33,816 nt of DNA from Woeseiaceae bacterium (GTDB lineage: Bacteria > Pseudomonadota > Gammaproteobacteria > Steroidobacterales > Woeseiaceae), in contig JALHUQ010000049.1 in assembly GCA_022866645.1 (NCBI GenBank), positions 1 to 33,816 on the forward strand, in the 5' to 3' direction. Positions within the stretch are counted from its first letter, which is position 1, and the number at the start of each line of letters is the position of its first letter. This document shows, piece by piece, positions 18,655-28,003 of this stretch. A model generated the notes under the pieces. The model searched no databases, was not told the DNA's origin, and was given only the letters and a program-made list of their open reading frames with translations. The position numbers and the translations under genes are program-made.

Positions 18655-18870
18655 CTGTGGTGCTCTGGCATACCAGTGCTCACAGCTCAAACGATTTTAT
18701 TTTGGTTCCGCGATCTGCGAAACCTGATTCCAGAAGGCAGCAAAACCGGATTCCGGATTGCGCCGAAGCGGCAGAGCCGCAGGGAAATCATGCTGATTTA
18801 TTTATGGGTGCTGGCGACATTGCGCCAGACCCGAAACGAGATGACTGATCTGATCGATGGCGCAATCCGG
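18655..18870 (+). ncRNA. Structured 5' leader of rne (candidate cis-regulatory RNA)
   Basis: Hand-read pairings: 18655-18685 hairpin, 18704-18724 hairpin, and a 12-bp perfect stem CCGGATTGCGCC (18753-18764) / GGCGCAATCCGG (18859-18870) enclosing hairpins at 18768-18780, 18785-18799 and 18806-18832. Confidence 0.6.
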
Positions 18871-18955
18871 CGCCGTGTTCGTTTGCATGACCTCCCCTCT
18901 GCCCGTATAGCGCCCTCCACCGTATTGCTGTCCTCACTTACACAAGTAGGACAAC

Positions 18956-21424
18956 ATGAAAAGAATGCTAATCAATGCAACTCAGGAAGAAGAGTTGCGC
19001 ATGGCGATGGTCGATGGCCAACGTCTTTACGATCTCAATATCGAAGCGCCGGCTAGCGAACGCAAAAAAGCCAATATCTATAAAGGAAGAATAACGCGCG
19101 TCGAGCCCAGCCTCGAAGCCGCCTTCGTCGATTACGGCGCTGATCGCCACGGATTCCTGCCGCTGAAAGAAATTTCCAGCGAATACTTTGTCAAAGAAAA
19201 CAAATCCGGCGGCAAACCCAATATCAAAGACGTTCTCAAGGAAGGTCAGGACATTGTCGTCCAGGTCGATAAGGAAGAACGAGGCAACAAGGGCGCAGCG
19301 CTAACGACCTTTGTCAGCCTCGCCGGTCGCTTCGTCGTTTTGAAGCCGAACAAGGACCGTTCCGGCGGCGTTTCACGTCGTATTACGGGTGAAGACCGCG
19401 ATCTCGCGCGCAAAGCGCTGCATGAGATTGAAATCCCTGAGAATATGAGTGTCATCCTGCGCACGGCTGGCATCGACCGCAGCGCCGAAGAGCTGGCGTG
19501 GGATCTGCAAAACCTGATGACCATCTGGGCTGCGATTCTGAACGTCGTGCTGGAGCGCCCGTCACCTTTCCTGATCTACCGCGAAGGCGACTCGGTCGTT
19601 CGTGCACTGCGCGATTACCTGACGGACGATATCGGCGAAATTCTGATCGATGACGAAGCGACCTATAAAGATGCCTATGAGCATGTCGAGCAGACAATGC
19701 CACAGAATCTTAAAAGGCTGAAACACTACGTCGACCCGGTTCCGCTGTTCACGCGCTTCCAGGTTGAGTCGCAGATCGAATCGGCGTTCGCTCATAACGT
19801 CACCCTGCCGTCCGGCGGCAGCATTGTAATCGATCATACCGAAGCACTGGTATCCATCGATATCAACTCGGCTCGCGCCACAAAAGGCGGCGATATTGAA
19901 GCAACCGCTTTGAACACCAACCTCGAAGCGGCTGACGAAATTGGCCGCCAATTGAGAATTCGCGATCTTGGCGGCCTCATCGTTATCGATTTCATCGACA
20001 TGGGACCGCAGAAAAACCAGCGTGATGTTGAAAATCGATTGCGCGATGCGGTAAACCAGGACAGGGCCCGGGTTCAGATTGGCAAGATCAGTCGTTTCGG
20101 CTTGCTCGAAATGTCTCGACAACGCATGCGCCCATCGATCGGTGAATCGGCTTACAAGACCTGCCCGCGTTGCACAGGCTTCGGCACTATTCGCGGTACC
20201 GAATCTTTGGCACTGGCTATCCTGCGCATAATCGGCGAGGAGGTGCTCAAGGAGCGTACCGCGAAGGTTATCGCCCAATTGCCGGTCGAGGTGGCAACGT
20301 ACCTGTTGAATGAAAAGCGCGACTGGGTACAGAACCTGCAGATTCGGCATGAGACCGAGGTTGTGCTGGTCGCAAATTCGAATCTCGAGACGCCGCACTA
20401 CGAAGTTCGCCGCGTACGCGACGATCAATTGGATTTGCCGGAAAACATGGGTGCGAGTTTTACGCTCGTACACGCTCAGATCGAGCCCGAATCTCCGCAG
20501 GCTGTCCTCGAACGCAAAGGTGCTGAGCTTGCGGCAGTCGCTACAATGAAACCATCGACGCCCGTACCAGAACCCAGGAAACCAGCAGGTATTGGGTTGT
20601 GGGCCAGGATTATTGCCTTCTTTACGGGCGGCGACAGCAAGAAGAAATCACATAAAGGACGCGACAAGACTACGCAGGGGAATCGGGGTAAACGCACGCA
20701 GCAACCGTCGCGTAATCGCAATGATTCACGGTCGCGTAGTGACAGCCGCGGTAGCCAGCGCAAGGCAACTGGCAAGAAAGCGCCAGCCAAACGACAGCCC
20801 AAAGCGCAGGAGCCGAAAGACACTGAGCAAAAGGCGAAAAGCCCGCAACAGCCCCTTGAACAAAAGCCAAAGCAGGCGGAAATCGAATCGTCTGAGGAAG
20901 GGAATGGCGAGCAAAAGAAAACTCGCAGTCGTCGAAGTCGCGGTGGCCGCAGGCGTCGCCGCGGTGCCGGAGACAAGTCAGAGCAGGCGGCGGAAAACCA
21001 GACGCAGAATGATGAGTCTTCTGTTGCCACTCTGGACCAAAATCCTCAGGAAGAAAGAACGCAAGACAGCGAGACGGACAACAATCGAAAGCCGCGACGA
21101 CGGGCATCGAAGAATGACGGTCCGCCAAAAGTAAGAACTGACACGGAACGGGCCAATGAAGCTGGCAGTACTGACGACACAGCGTCGCACAGGGTTCCGG
21201 CGACGCCCAAAGCTGACGCCAGTCCCGACGCTAAGCCAGCGCCAGCAGCAGTGGCTGAGACCAAGCCTGAGCCGAAACCGGTCGCTGAGCCGAAACCGCA
21301 AGCTATCGTTGAGGTAAAACCGGAACCGAAACCGGTCGCTGAGCCGAAACCGGTCGTTGAGGTTAATCCGATAGTGGCTGAAGCTAAGCCTGCCGCTCGC
21401 CTGTTACCGTGGGATGAAAACTAG
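18956..21424 (+). CDS. rne: Ribonuclease E
   Basis: 822 aa. MKRMLINATQEEELRMAMVDGQRLYDLNIE, S1 domain, DNase I-like domain, Zn-link CPRCTGFG, and a long basic low-complexity C-terminal half. Confidence 0.97.
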   Translation: MKRMLINATQEEELRMAMVDGQRLYDLNIEAPASERKKANIYKGRITRVEPSLEAAFVDYGADRHGFLPLKEISSEYFVKENKSGGKPNIKDVLKEGQDIVVQVDKEERGNKGAALTTFVSLAGRFVVLKPNKDRSGGVSRRITGEDRDLARKALHEIEIPENMSVILRTAGIDRSAEELAWDLQNLMTIWAAILNVVLERPSPFLIYREGDSVVRALRDYLTDDIGEILIDDEATYKDAYEHVEQTMPQNLKRLKHYVDPVPLFTRFQVESQIESAFAHNVTLPSGGSIVIDHTEALVSIDINSARATKGGDIEATALNTNLEAADEIGRQLRIRDLGGLIVIDFIDMGPQKNQRDVENRLRDAVNQDRARVQIGKISRFGLLEMSRQRMRPSIGESAYKTCPRCTGFGTIRGTESLALAILRIIGEEVLKERTAKVIAQLPVEVATYLLNEKRDWVQNLQIRHETEVVLVANSNLETPHYEVRRVRDDQLDLPENMGASFTLVHAQIEPESPQAVLERKGAELAAVATMKPSTPVPEPRKPAGIGLWARIIAFFTGGDSKKKSHKGRDKTTQGNRGKRTQQPSRNRNDSRSRSDSRGSQRKATGKKAPAKRQPKAQEPKDTEQKAKSPQQPLEQKPKQAEIESSEEGNGEQKKTRSRRSRGGRRRRRGAGDKSEQAAENQTQNDESSVATLDQNPQEERTQDSETDNNRKPRRRASKNDGPPKVRTDTERANEAGSTDDTASHRVPATPKADASPDAKPAPAAVAETKPEPKPVAEPKPQAIVEVKPEPKPVAEPKPVVEVNPIVAEAKPAARLLPWDEN
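21269..21352 (+). repeat. In-frame 30-nt repeat pair in rne encoding EPKPVAEPKP
   Basis: gagccgaaaccggtcgctgagccgaaaccg (21269-21298) and gaaccgaaaccggtcgctgagccgaaaccg (21323-21352), differing at one base. Confidence 0.9.
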
Positions 21425-21437
21425 ATCGTCCTGGAAC

Positions 21438-21914
21438 TTATGAGAGCGTCTCGAGCAATCCTCGGGACGCCTCTTCCACCAGATCAAGCACGCGCTCGAA
21501 TCCAGCGCTACCGCCATAATACGGGTCAGGAACCTCTGTCTCACCGACAGACGCGTAGCTCAAAAACATCCGCACCTTATGACGATGTTGTTCCGGGGCC
21601 TGCTCCAGAAGTCGCGACTGATTATCGACGTCCATCGCAATGATGTAGTCGAAAATCTCGAAATCCTGATCGCTAACACGCCGCGCCCGAATGTTCGCCA
21701 GCGACACGCCACGGCGTTCGGCTGCAGCGGTCGCGCGCCGATCGGGCGGCTCACCAACGTGATAGGCGTGGGTGCCAGCGGAGTCGACTTCGATTCGATC
21801 TGCAAGGCCAGCCTCATTGACGAGATGGCGGAATACTCCTTCCGCCGTTGGCGAGCGGCAGATGTTGCCCATGCAAACGAATAGAACTGAATATTTTGTT
21901 TTAATTTCAAGCAT
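21438..21914 (-). CDS. Low molecular weight protein tyrosine phosphatase
   Basis: P-loop VLFVCMGNICRSPTAEGVF and DPYYGG near the C-terminus. Confidence 0.95.
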   Translation of the reverse strand: MLEIKTKYSVLFVCMGNICRSPTAEGVFRHLVNEAGLADRIEVDSAGTHAYHVGEPPDRRATAAAERRGVSLANIRARRVSDQDFEIFDYIIAMDVDNQSRLLEQAPEQHRHKVRMFLSYASVGETEVPDPYYGGSAGFERVLDLVEEASRGLLETLS

Positions 21915-21987
21915 TTATATAACTTTCTTCCAGTCAATTCTTCAAAAAATCAAGTCCGATTTCGTACCCCCCCCTGACAACGCTGAC

Positions 21988-22296
21988 CTACTGACCGTCC
22001 GGCGCTTGCCAAAGTTCGATGCGATTGCCCTCCGGGTCCATGACCCATCCAAATTTGCCGAACTCAGACTCTTCGTACTTTACGGTGAGAACAGATAACC
22101 ATAGCCGCAGGCCAGCGACCCAAGCACTGCCAATAACAGTCGCCCGTTTCCTGGCAACGCGCTTCAATTCGGCTGAGGATGCCGATTTGAATTTCGCGTT
22201 GATGTCAGGGTGTGGTTCAAGAAAGCGCTTTGCGAGGTCCATCGCGGCCGCCGGAATGTCGTGCTCTCTCTTCATCAGGTATCCAGCCTCTATCAC
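21988..22296 (-). pseudogene. Probable remnant carrying a VOC/glyoxalase C-terminal segment
   Basis: Only the last ~30 aa (KYEESEFGKFGWVMDPEGNRIELWQAPDGQ) look like a VOC C-terminus; the N-terminal ~70 aa do not contain the rest of a VOC fold. Confidence 0.45.
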
Positions 22297-22609
22297 ATCG
22301 AAATCGCGTCACCACTGTAATGAGTCAGGAGACGCGGGTAAACAGCTATACGCCCACAGCTTGGGCCCTGGAGGGGGATAAACGCGGTACGTGGCCAAGG
22401 AGATGTCACGGCCCGTGTTATGACAATTGGCGTAGTAGCGCTGCTTGATCCGGCCATTACCGGCGAGCGCCGGGTGGCCGCGACGTACATTCCACCAACC
22501 GCCGCTCCGGACACATCGATTGCTTCGGTATTTGCTGATCGCAAATCCCTCGAAAACCGCGTAGGCTCTGCGGAATTCCGTATATCTTGCTTTTTTTCGG
22601 GGGTTCAAG

Positions 22610-25132
22610 ATGAGTGCATTTAAGGTTCACAGAGGTCTTCTCGGCATCGTCGCAGCAACGCTGGTGACGCCTGTCATAGCGCAAGACAACATATCGTTCA
22701 TTGAAGAAATTGTCGTCACATCGACCAAGCAAGCAAGGACACTGCAAGAAGTGCCGCTCGCCGTAACGGTCGTCAGCGCTGAGGAACTAAAGCAGTCGCA
22801 AATTCTTGATGTCAAGGATCTGCAATTCCTGGTGCCTTCACTGCGCGTAGGCCAGTTGCAGAGTTCGGGTAACACCAACTTCTTTATCCGTGGCTTTGGT
22901 AACGGCGCCAACAACGCCGGCATCGAGCCGTCGGTGGGTGTCTTCATCGATGGCGTCTATCGTTCGCGCTCCGCATCGGCGCTCAACGACCTGCCGAACC
23001 TCGAGCGCATCGAGGTATTGCGCGGACCACAGAGCACACTGTTCGGCAAGAACGCTTCAGCGGGCGTCATCAGCATCATAACGGCAAAGCCGAGCCTTGA
23101 TGAAACAACGGGTTCCGTCTCGCTGACCGCCGGTGACTACAACCAGTTTATCGTCAAAGGCGACGTTAACGGGCCCTTGTCGGATACCGTTGGCTTCAGT
23201 CTGTCTGGCAGTTACAACCAGCGCGATGGTTACTACGAGAATCTTGCCGGCGGTGACCCGTTGGGTGAACTCAATCGCTACGGCGTACGTGGCCAGTTGT
23301 TATTCGCTCCCTCTGATGCGCTCGAAGTTCGGGTCATCGCTGATTATTCGAATTTCGACGAAGCCTGCTGTGGTGTCGCCAACTTGCAGAGCGGACCAAC
23401 GGCTGGAGCTATTGTCGCTATCGGCGGCAACCTGGTGCCGAATGCACCTTTCGCCTACCAGGGCTATTACGATTTCACACCGGTCAACGAAGTCGAGAAC
23501 AGCGGCGCATCAGTGCAATTCGACTACGACTTCAACGATTCGGCGACGCTGACATCGATCACTTCCATGCGTAATCTGGCGCGATTCGAAAACGGCGACG
23601 TCGACTTCACGAGCGCGGCATTGATCGATCCTTCCAGCGGCAATCTGACCGATGTTGATATCGATACATTTACACAGGAGTTTCGTCTGGCCGGATCGAC
23701 GGAGCGCTTGGATTGGATGGTCGGCGCGTACTTTTTCGATGAGAAAATAGATCAACGTACGGGCCTCGTCTACGGTCCGGGATTCCGCCCGTATGCCGAT
23801 ATACTCTCGCAGGGCGTGCCGGGCAATTCCATACTGAATGTATTCGAACTCCTCGGGGGAATGACGCCCGGAACGCTGTTTGGCCCAGGTCAGGGTTTGA
23901 TCGAACTATCGACCATGGACGACCAGGCGTTTTCGGTTTTTGCGCAGGTCGACATCGACTTGGGCGACCGGGCGACGCTGACGCTCGGCGCCAACTACAC
24001 CGAGGATGAGAAAGACGTCAACTTCAATTCGACGCAAACTGACGTATTCTCGGCGCTGCCCAGAGCCGCATTCCAGGCGGTTGGTCAGGCCGTGATATTT
24101 AACGCCCTTGAGACTGCCGACCCCGGAAATCCAGCCAATGGGCCAACGGCCGCGTTTCTGAGCACAATACAATGTTCAGCAACAAACCCGCCGCCGGCGT
24201 GTAACCCGGTGTTCGGGCTGCAAGCACTTCAGTTCCTGCCGCCGAACATCAGTTTTCCGAACTCCGTTGAAACGGGCAATACGAAAGACGATGACACGAC
24301 CTGGACCGTGCGGCTTGCCTTCGACCTCACGGACGATGTCAACGTCTACGCGAGTGCGGGCACGGGATTCAAGGCCAGCTCATGGAACCTGTCGCGTGAT
24401 TCGCGTCCGTTCGCAAGCGATCAACAGGCTCTGGAAGACGCTGGTCTGACCGCCGGCACGCCGAACCTGAATTACACACAGCGTTACGCGCAGCCCGAAT
24501 CGGCAACAGTGTACGAATTGGGCCTGAAAGGTAGCTGGGATACTATCGCTATGAATCTCGCGATTTTCGATCAGGAAATCGAGAACTTTCAGTCCAACAT
24601 TTTCGTCGGCACTGGCTTCCAACTGTTGAACGCCGGCAAACAATCGACGACTGGCCTGGAGGTCGATTTCCGTTGGCAGCCAACTGACTCATTCCAGGGA
24701 ACGCTTGCCGCGACTTACCTCGATCCTCTGTACGACTCGTTCCCGACGGCGTCGTGCGTGGGGGGTGACTGTGACCTTAGTGGCACCAAGCCGCCTGGCA
24801 TCAGTGAGCTGAGTGTCGTCGCTTCCGGCACTTTCAATTTCAACGTCGGCAACGCTTCAGCCTTTATCCGCGGCGAGTACATCTACGAGGACGAAGTGCG
24901 GGTTATCGAGAACGTACCTGCAAACGTTGCCTCGCGCGAAGTCAGCACGTTCAACGCAAGCTTCGGTCTTGCCTGGGATAATGGCTTCGAGGCCATGCTC
25001 TGGGGTCGTAACCTTAATAACGACGAGTATTTGCTGAGCGCGTTCCCGTCGGTCGCGCAAAGCGGCAGCTACTCAGGCTACCCGAATCAGCCAGCAACCT
25101 ATGGCGTGACGGTGCGCAAGTACTTCGACTAG
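22610..25132 (+). CDS. TonB-dependent outer-membrane receptor
   Basis: 840 aa. Signal peptide, TonB box-like IEEIVVTSTK, plug domain (VPLAVTVVSAEELKQSQILDVKDLQFLVPSLRV...IEVLRGPQSTLFGKNASAGVISIITAKPS), C-terminal beta strand ending in YGVTVRKYFD. Confidence 0.95.
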   Translation: MSAFKVHRGLLGIVAATLVTPVIAQDNISFIEEIVVTSTKQARTLQEVPLAVTVVSAEELKQSQILDVKDLQFLVPSLRVGQLQSSGNTNFFIRGFGNGANNAGIEPSVGVFIDGVYRSRSASALNDLPNLERIEVLRGPQSTLFGKNASAGVISIITAKPSLDETTGSVSLTAGDYNQFIVKGDVNGPLSDTVGFSLSGSYNQRDGYYENLAGGDPLGELNRYGVRGQLLFAPSDALEVRVIADYSNFDEACCGVANLQSGPTAGAIVAIGGNLVPNAPFAYQGYYDFTPVNEVENSGASVQFDYDFNDSATLTSITSMRNLARFENGDVDFTSAALIDPSSGNLTDVDIDTFTQEFRLAGSTERLDWMVGAYFFDEKIDQRTGLVYGPGFRPYADILSQGVPGNSILNVFELLGGMTPGTLFGPGQGLIELSTMDDQAFSVFAQVDIDLGDRATLTLGANYTEDEKDVNFNSTQTDVFSALPRAAFQAVGQAVIFNALETADPGNPANGPTAAFLSTIQCSATNPPPACNPVFGLQALQFLPPNISFPNSVETGNTKDDDTTWTVRLAFDLTDDVNVYASAGTGFKASSWNLSRDSRPFASDQQALEDAGLTAGTPNLNYTQRYAQPESATVYELGLKGSWDTIAMNLAIFDQEIENFQSNIFVGTGFQLLNAGKQSTTGLEVDFRWQPTDSFQGTLAATYLDPLYDSFPTASCVGGDCDLSGTKPPGISELSVVASGTFNFNVGNASAFIRGEYIYEDEVRVIENVPANVASREVSTFNASFGLAWDNGFEAMLWGRNLNNDEYLLSAFPSVAQSGSYSGYPNQPATYGVTVRKYFD

Positions 25133-25157
25133 CAAGCTTGCTTATGGCTACAGGAAG

Positions 25158-25186
25158 ACGGGCTCCGAAAGGGGCCCGTTTTTTTT
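25158..25186 (+). terminator. Rho-independent terminator after the TonB-dependent receptor
   Basis: ACGGGCTCC-GAAA-GGGGCCCGT stem (one G-U) with a GAAA tetraloop, followed by a T8 run. Confidence 0.92.
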
Positions 25187-25216
25187 GACGACCTGGATCG
25201 CGAGTTCGTCTGCCGC

Positions 25217-26224
25217 TCACGGGCTGTCACCGCAGCGCTGCAGGCAGAGGTCAATTTGTTCGATGAGCGCAGCCGATCTCACTGCATCCATCGTCAAATC
25301 CACAGGGACGTACCAATATTGATCGGGAAGATCTCGCCCGACTTTGACGGCATCTTTCTCGGTCATGAAGACATTGAAATCATCGCCAAACTGCAGATCC
25401 GCTTTGCTGAGCGCCGCGTGGTCCGGAAAACTGTGCTCGATGACCTGAATTCCGTGCGTGCGCAGCAAATCAAAAAACCGTTTCGGATTTCCGATACCGG
25501 CAACGGCGTGCACGGTAGTATCTTTAAATCCCTGCAGCGGGCGCGCTAATGAACCATTCAAACGAGTCGCCTCGCGCGCTACCAATTCAAACGCGATAGC
25601 GCCCGGAAGCTCGGTCGTGCCGTTGACCAGCACCTGATCGACACTCTGCAGTCGTTCCGGAGCTTCCCTGAGCGGCCCTGCAGGCAACAAACGGCGATTG
25701 CCTAATCCACGTTCGCCATCGACAACACAGATCTCGAAGTCGCGTTGCAGACGCAGGTGCTGCAATCCATCGTCGGCAATAATGACATCGACGCCATCGT
25801 CGACCAGCATGGCCGCCGCTCTGACCCGATCCGAATCGACGGCAACCGGACAGCGTGCTCGACGTGCCAGCAGGACCGGCTCGTCTCCGACGACCGCGGC
25901 GTCGCTGTCGATATCGACTCGCATCGAGGTACCCGATTTGCTGCCGCCGTAGCCGCGACTCACAATGCCTGGCGTGTAGCCCTTCGCGCGCAATTCATTG
26001 ACCAGCCAAATGACGGTCGGCGTTTTACCGGTGCCACCTGCCGTGATATTGCCGACGACAATGACCGGTGCGTGGGCTTTGCAGGTACGAAATAAGCCGC
26101 AACGAAACAGCAGTGATCGCAGGCTGAGCAGCAGCCAATACAGTCCACTGAGTGGCAGCAATACCCAACCTGATGCCGCACCGTCGTACCAGACTCTGTG
26201 TATCCATCGGTAGGTCGCGCTCAC
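25217..26224 (-). CDS. lpxK: Tetraacyldisaccharide 4'-kinase LpxK
   Basis: VIVVGNITAGGTGKTPTVIWLVNEL...GIVSRGYGG...IIADDGLQHLRLQRDFEICVVDGERGLGNRRLLPAGPLREAPERL. GTG start. Confidence 0.96.
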   Translation of the reverse strand: MSATYRWIHRVWYDGAASGWVLLPLSGLYWLLLSLRSLLFRCGLFRTCKAHAPVIVVGNITAGGTGKTPTVIWLVNELRAKGYTPGIVSRGYGGSKSGTSMRVDIDSDAAVVGDEPVLLARRARCPVAVDSDRVRAAAMLVDDGVDVIIADDGLQHLRLQRDFEICVVDGERGLGNRRLLPAGPLREAPERLQSVDQVLVNGTTELPGAIAFELVAREATRLNGSLARPLQGFKDTTVHAVAGIGNPKRFFDLLRTHGIQVIEHSFPDHAALSKADLQFGDDFNVFMTEKDAVKVGRDLPDQYWYVPVDLTMDAVRSAALIEQIDLCLQRCGDSP

Positions 26225-26233
26225 AGCAGAGCA

Positions 26234-27985
26234 CTACGCGTCACTGAATTGCATGCGATACAGCGCGGCATAATGCCCTTCCTGCGCCACCAGCTCAGCG
26301 TGGGTACCGGACTCCACAATTTTTCCGGCATCCAGAACGACAATCTGGTCGGCCTTCTCAACCGTCGACAGCCGGTGAGCGATAACCAGGGTCGTCCTGT
26401 CCTTCATCAGTACATTGAGTGCATCCTGAATACGTCGCTCGGACTGCGTATCGAGTGATGAGGTTGCCTCGTCAAGAATCAGCACCGGTGCATTTTTCAA
26501 CAGCGCCCTGCCGATCGCAATGCGCTGCCGCTGGCCGCCCGACAACAACACGCCACGATCACCCACCATGGTTTCCAATCCACGGGGCAGCTCGTTGGTA
26601 AAGTCGAGTACATGCGCCGCTTCAGCCGCCTTCATCAATTCCTCTTCTGAGTAAGATCTCAATTGCCCATACGCCAGATTATTTCGAATCGTGTCGTTGA
26701 ACAAAATGACGTCCTGACTGACGAGACTGATATTGTTGCGCAGACTAGCCAGCGTGAAATCGCGTATCGATACGTCATCGATCAGGATGTCGCCGGAATC
26801 AAACTCGTAAAACCTTGGCAGCAAACTGACCAATGTCGATTTGCCGCTACCCGAGTGGCCGACGATCGCCAGGGTCTTGCCGGCGCCGATGGAAACAGTG
26901 ATGTTCTCGACGACTGGCGAATCCTCGTCGCCATAAGAAAACCCGACATTGTCGAAGCGAACTCGACCGCGAACACGCTCGATCTCATGGGTACCCGTGT
27001 CTGATTCGTCTTTCTCATCAATAATCATGAACAGGCTGTCGGCGCCGGCGACACCGCGCTGCAGAGTGGCATTGACGTTAGTGATACGCCTTACCGGTTG
27101 CAGCATCAGTGTCATCGCGGAGAAGAAAGAAATAAACTGACCCGGCGAAAGTACGCCTTCGATCGATTGCTTCCCAGCCATGAAAATGACCAGCGCGATG
27201 CCGAACCCGAACACCATCTGCGTAACCGCGACGCCCATCGATCGAACTCGAATGAGTTTGAGATTTTGTTTTCGGTTGCGCTCATCGACGGCGGCCAATC
27301 TGTCGCGTTCGTACTCATAGCCACCAAACGCTTTAACAACCGAATTGCCACGAATGATCTCGTCAGTAACCTGGGTCACCTCACCAACGGTGTCCTGTAT
27401 ACGATTGCTGTAGCGTCGAAACGCAATGCCGAGCAGCCAGACCAGCGCGCCGACTATCGGAATAAGAATGGCGACAAATACCGTCAGTGAAGGACTTTGA
27501 TAAAGCATCACGCCGATAGCGGCGACGACGGTCAGAATATCGCGCACCCCGATCGTTACGACGCTGGTCACCGACTCCGCGACCATCTCCACGTTGTACG
27601 TTAATCTCGACAACAAGGGGCCCGCCGCCTGTCCGTCGAAAAATTTGACCGGCAACGTCAGGAACTTGTTGAATACCTGCCGTCGCAAGTCGCTGATGAC
27701 GCTGCGCCCGATCCACCCGAGCGACGCCTCGGTGGCAAACCCGGACAAACCGCGCAGCATAAATATCACCATGAAAGCCAGCGGTATCCAGCGACCGGAC
27801 TCGACCTGTTTGGCGACCAGGGTATCGTCCATCAGCGGTTGCAACAGATACGCGAGACTCGCTTCAACGACAGCCGTGGCTGTCATGCCCACAACCGCGA
27901 TAAAACCAACCAGCTTGTGCGGTGTCACGTACTGCCAGAGACGGCCGTAGACGACTCGAACTTCAGGACCGATACGCTTACTCAC
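26234..27985 (-). CDS. msbA: Lipid A export ABC transporter MsbA
   Basis: 583 aa ABC exporter with Walker A GHSGSGKSTL and signature LLSGGQRQRIAIGRALL; adjacent to lpxK. GTG start. Confidence 0.94.
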   Translation of the reverse strand: MSKRIGPEVRVVYGRLWQYVTPHKLVGFIAVVGMTATAVVEASLAYLLQPLMDDTLVAKQVESGRWIPLAFMVIFMLRGLSGFATEASLGWIGRSVISDLRRQVFNKFLTLPVKFFDGQAAGPLLSRLTYNVEMVAESVTSVVTIGVRDILTVVAAIGVMLYQSPSLTVFVAILIPIVGALVWLLGIAFRRYSNRIQDTVGEVTQVTDEIIRGNSVVKAFGGYEYERDRLAAVDERNRKQNLKLIRVRSMGVAVTQMVFGFGIALVIFMAGKQSIEGVLSPGQFISFFSAMTLMLQPVRRITNVNATLQRGVAGADSLFMIIDEKDESDTGTHEIERVRGRVRFDNVGFSYGDEDSPVVENITVSIGAGKTLAIVGHSGSGKSTLVSLLPRFYEFDSGDILIDDVSIRDFTLASLRNNISLVSQDVILFNDTIRNNLAYGQLRSYSEEELMKAAEAAHVLDFTNELPRGLETMVGDRGVLLSGGQRQRIAIGRALLKNAPVLILDEATSSLDTQSERRIQDALNVLMKDRTTLVIAHRLSTVEKADQIVVLDAGKIVESGTHAELVAQEGHYAALYRMQFSDA

Positions 27986-28003
27986 CGTGGCAGGTTTCCC
28001 TCG

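Noticed and set aside
18637-19056. 139-aa ORF overlapping the rne leader and rne start
   Set aside because: Out of frame with rne and overlaps its first ~100 nt; composition not protein-like. The leader is better explained as structured RNA.
19562-20473. 303-aa minus-strand ORF opposite rne
   Set aside because: Lies wholly antisense to the catalytic half of RNase E; no recognisable domain. High-GC shadow ORF.
21967-21974. C8 homopolymer as a possible phase-variation tract
   Set aside because: It lies between the phosphatase start and the stop of the VOC remnant, outside any coding frame and not in an evident promoter spacer.
25131-25142. AGCAAGCTTGCT perfect palindrome after the TonB receptor
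   Set aside because: Short (12 bp) with no spacer; likely chance. The true terminator is 16 bp downstream.
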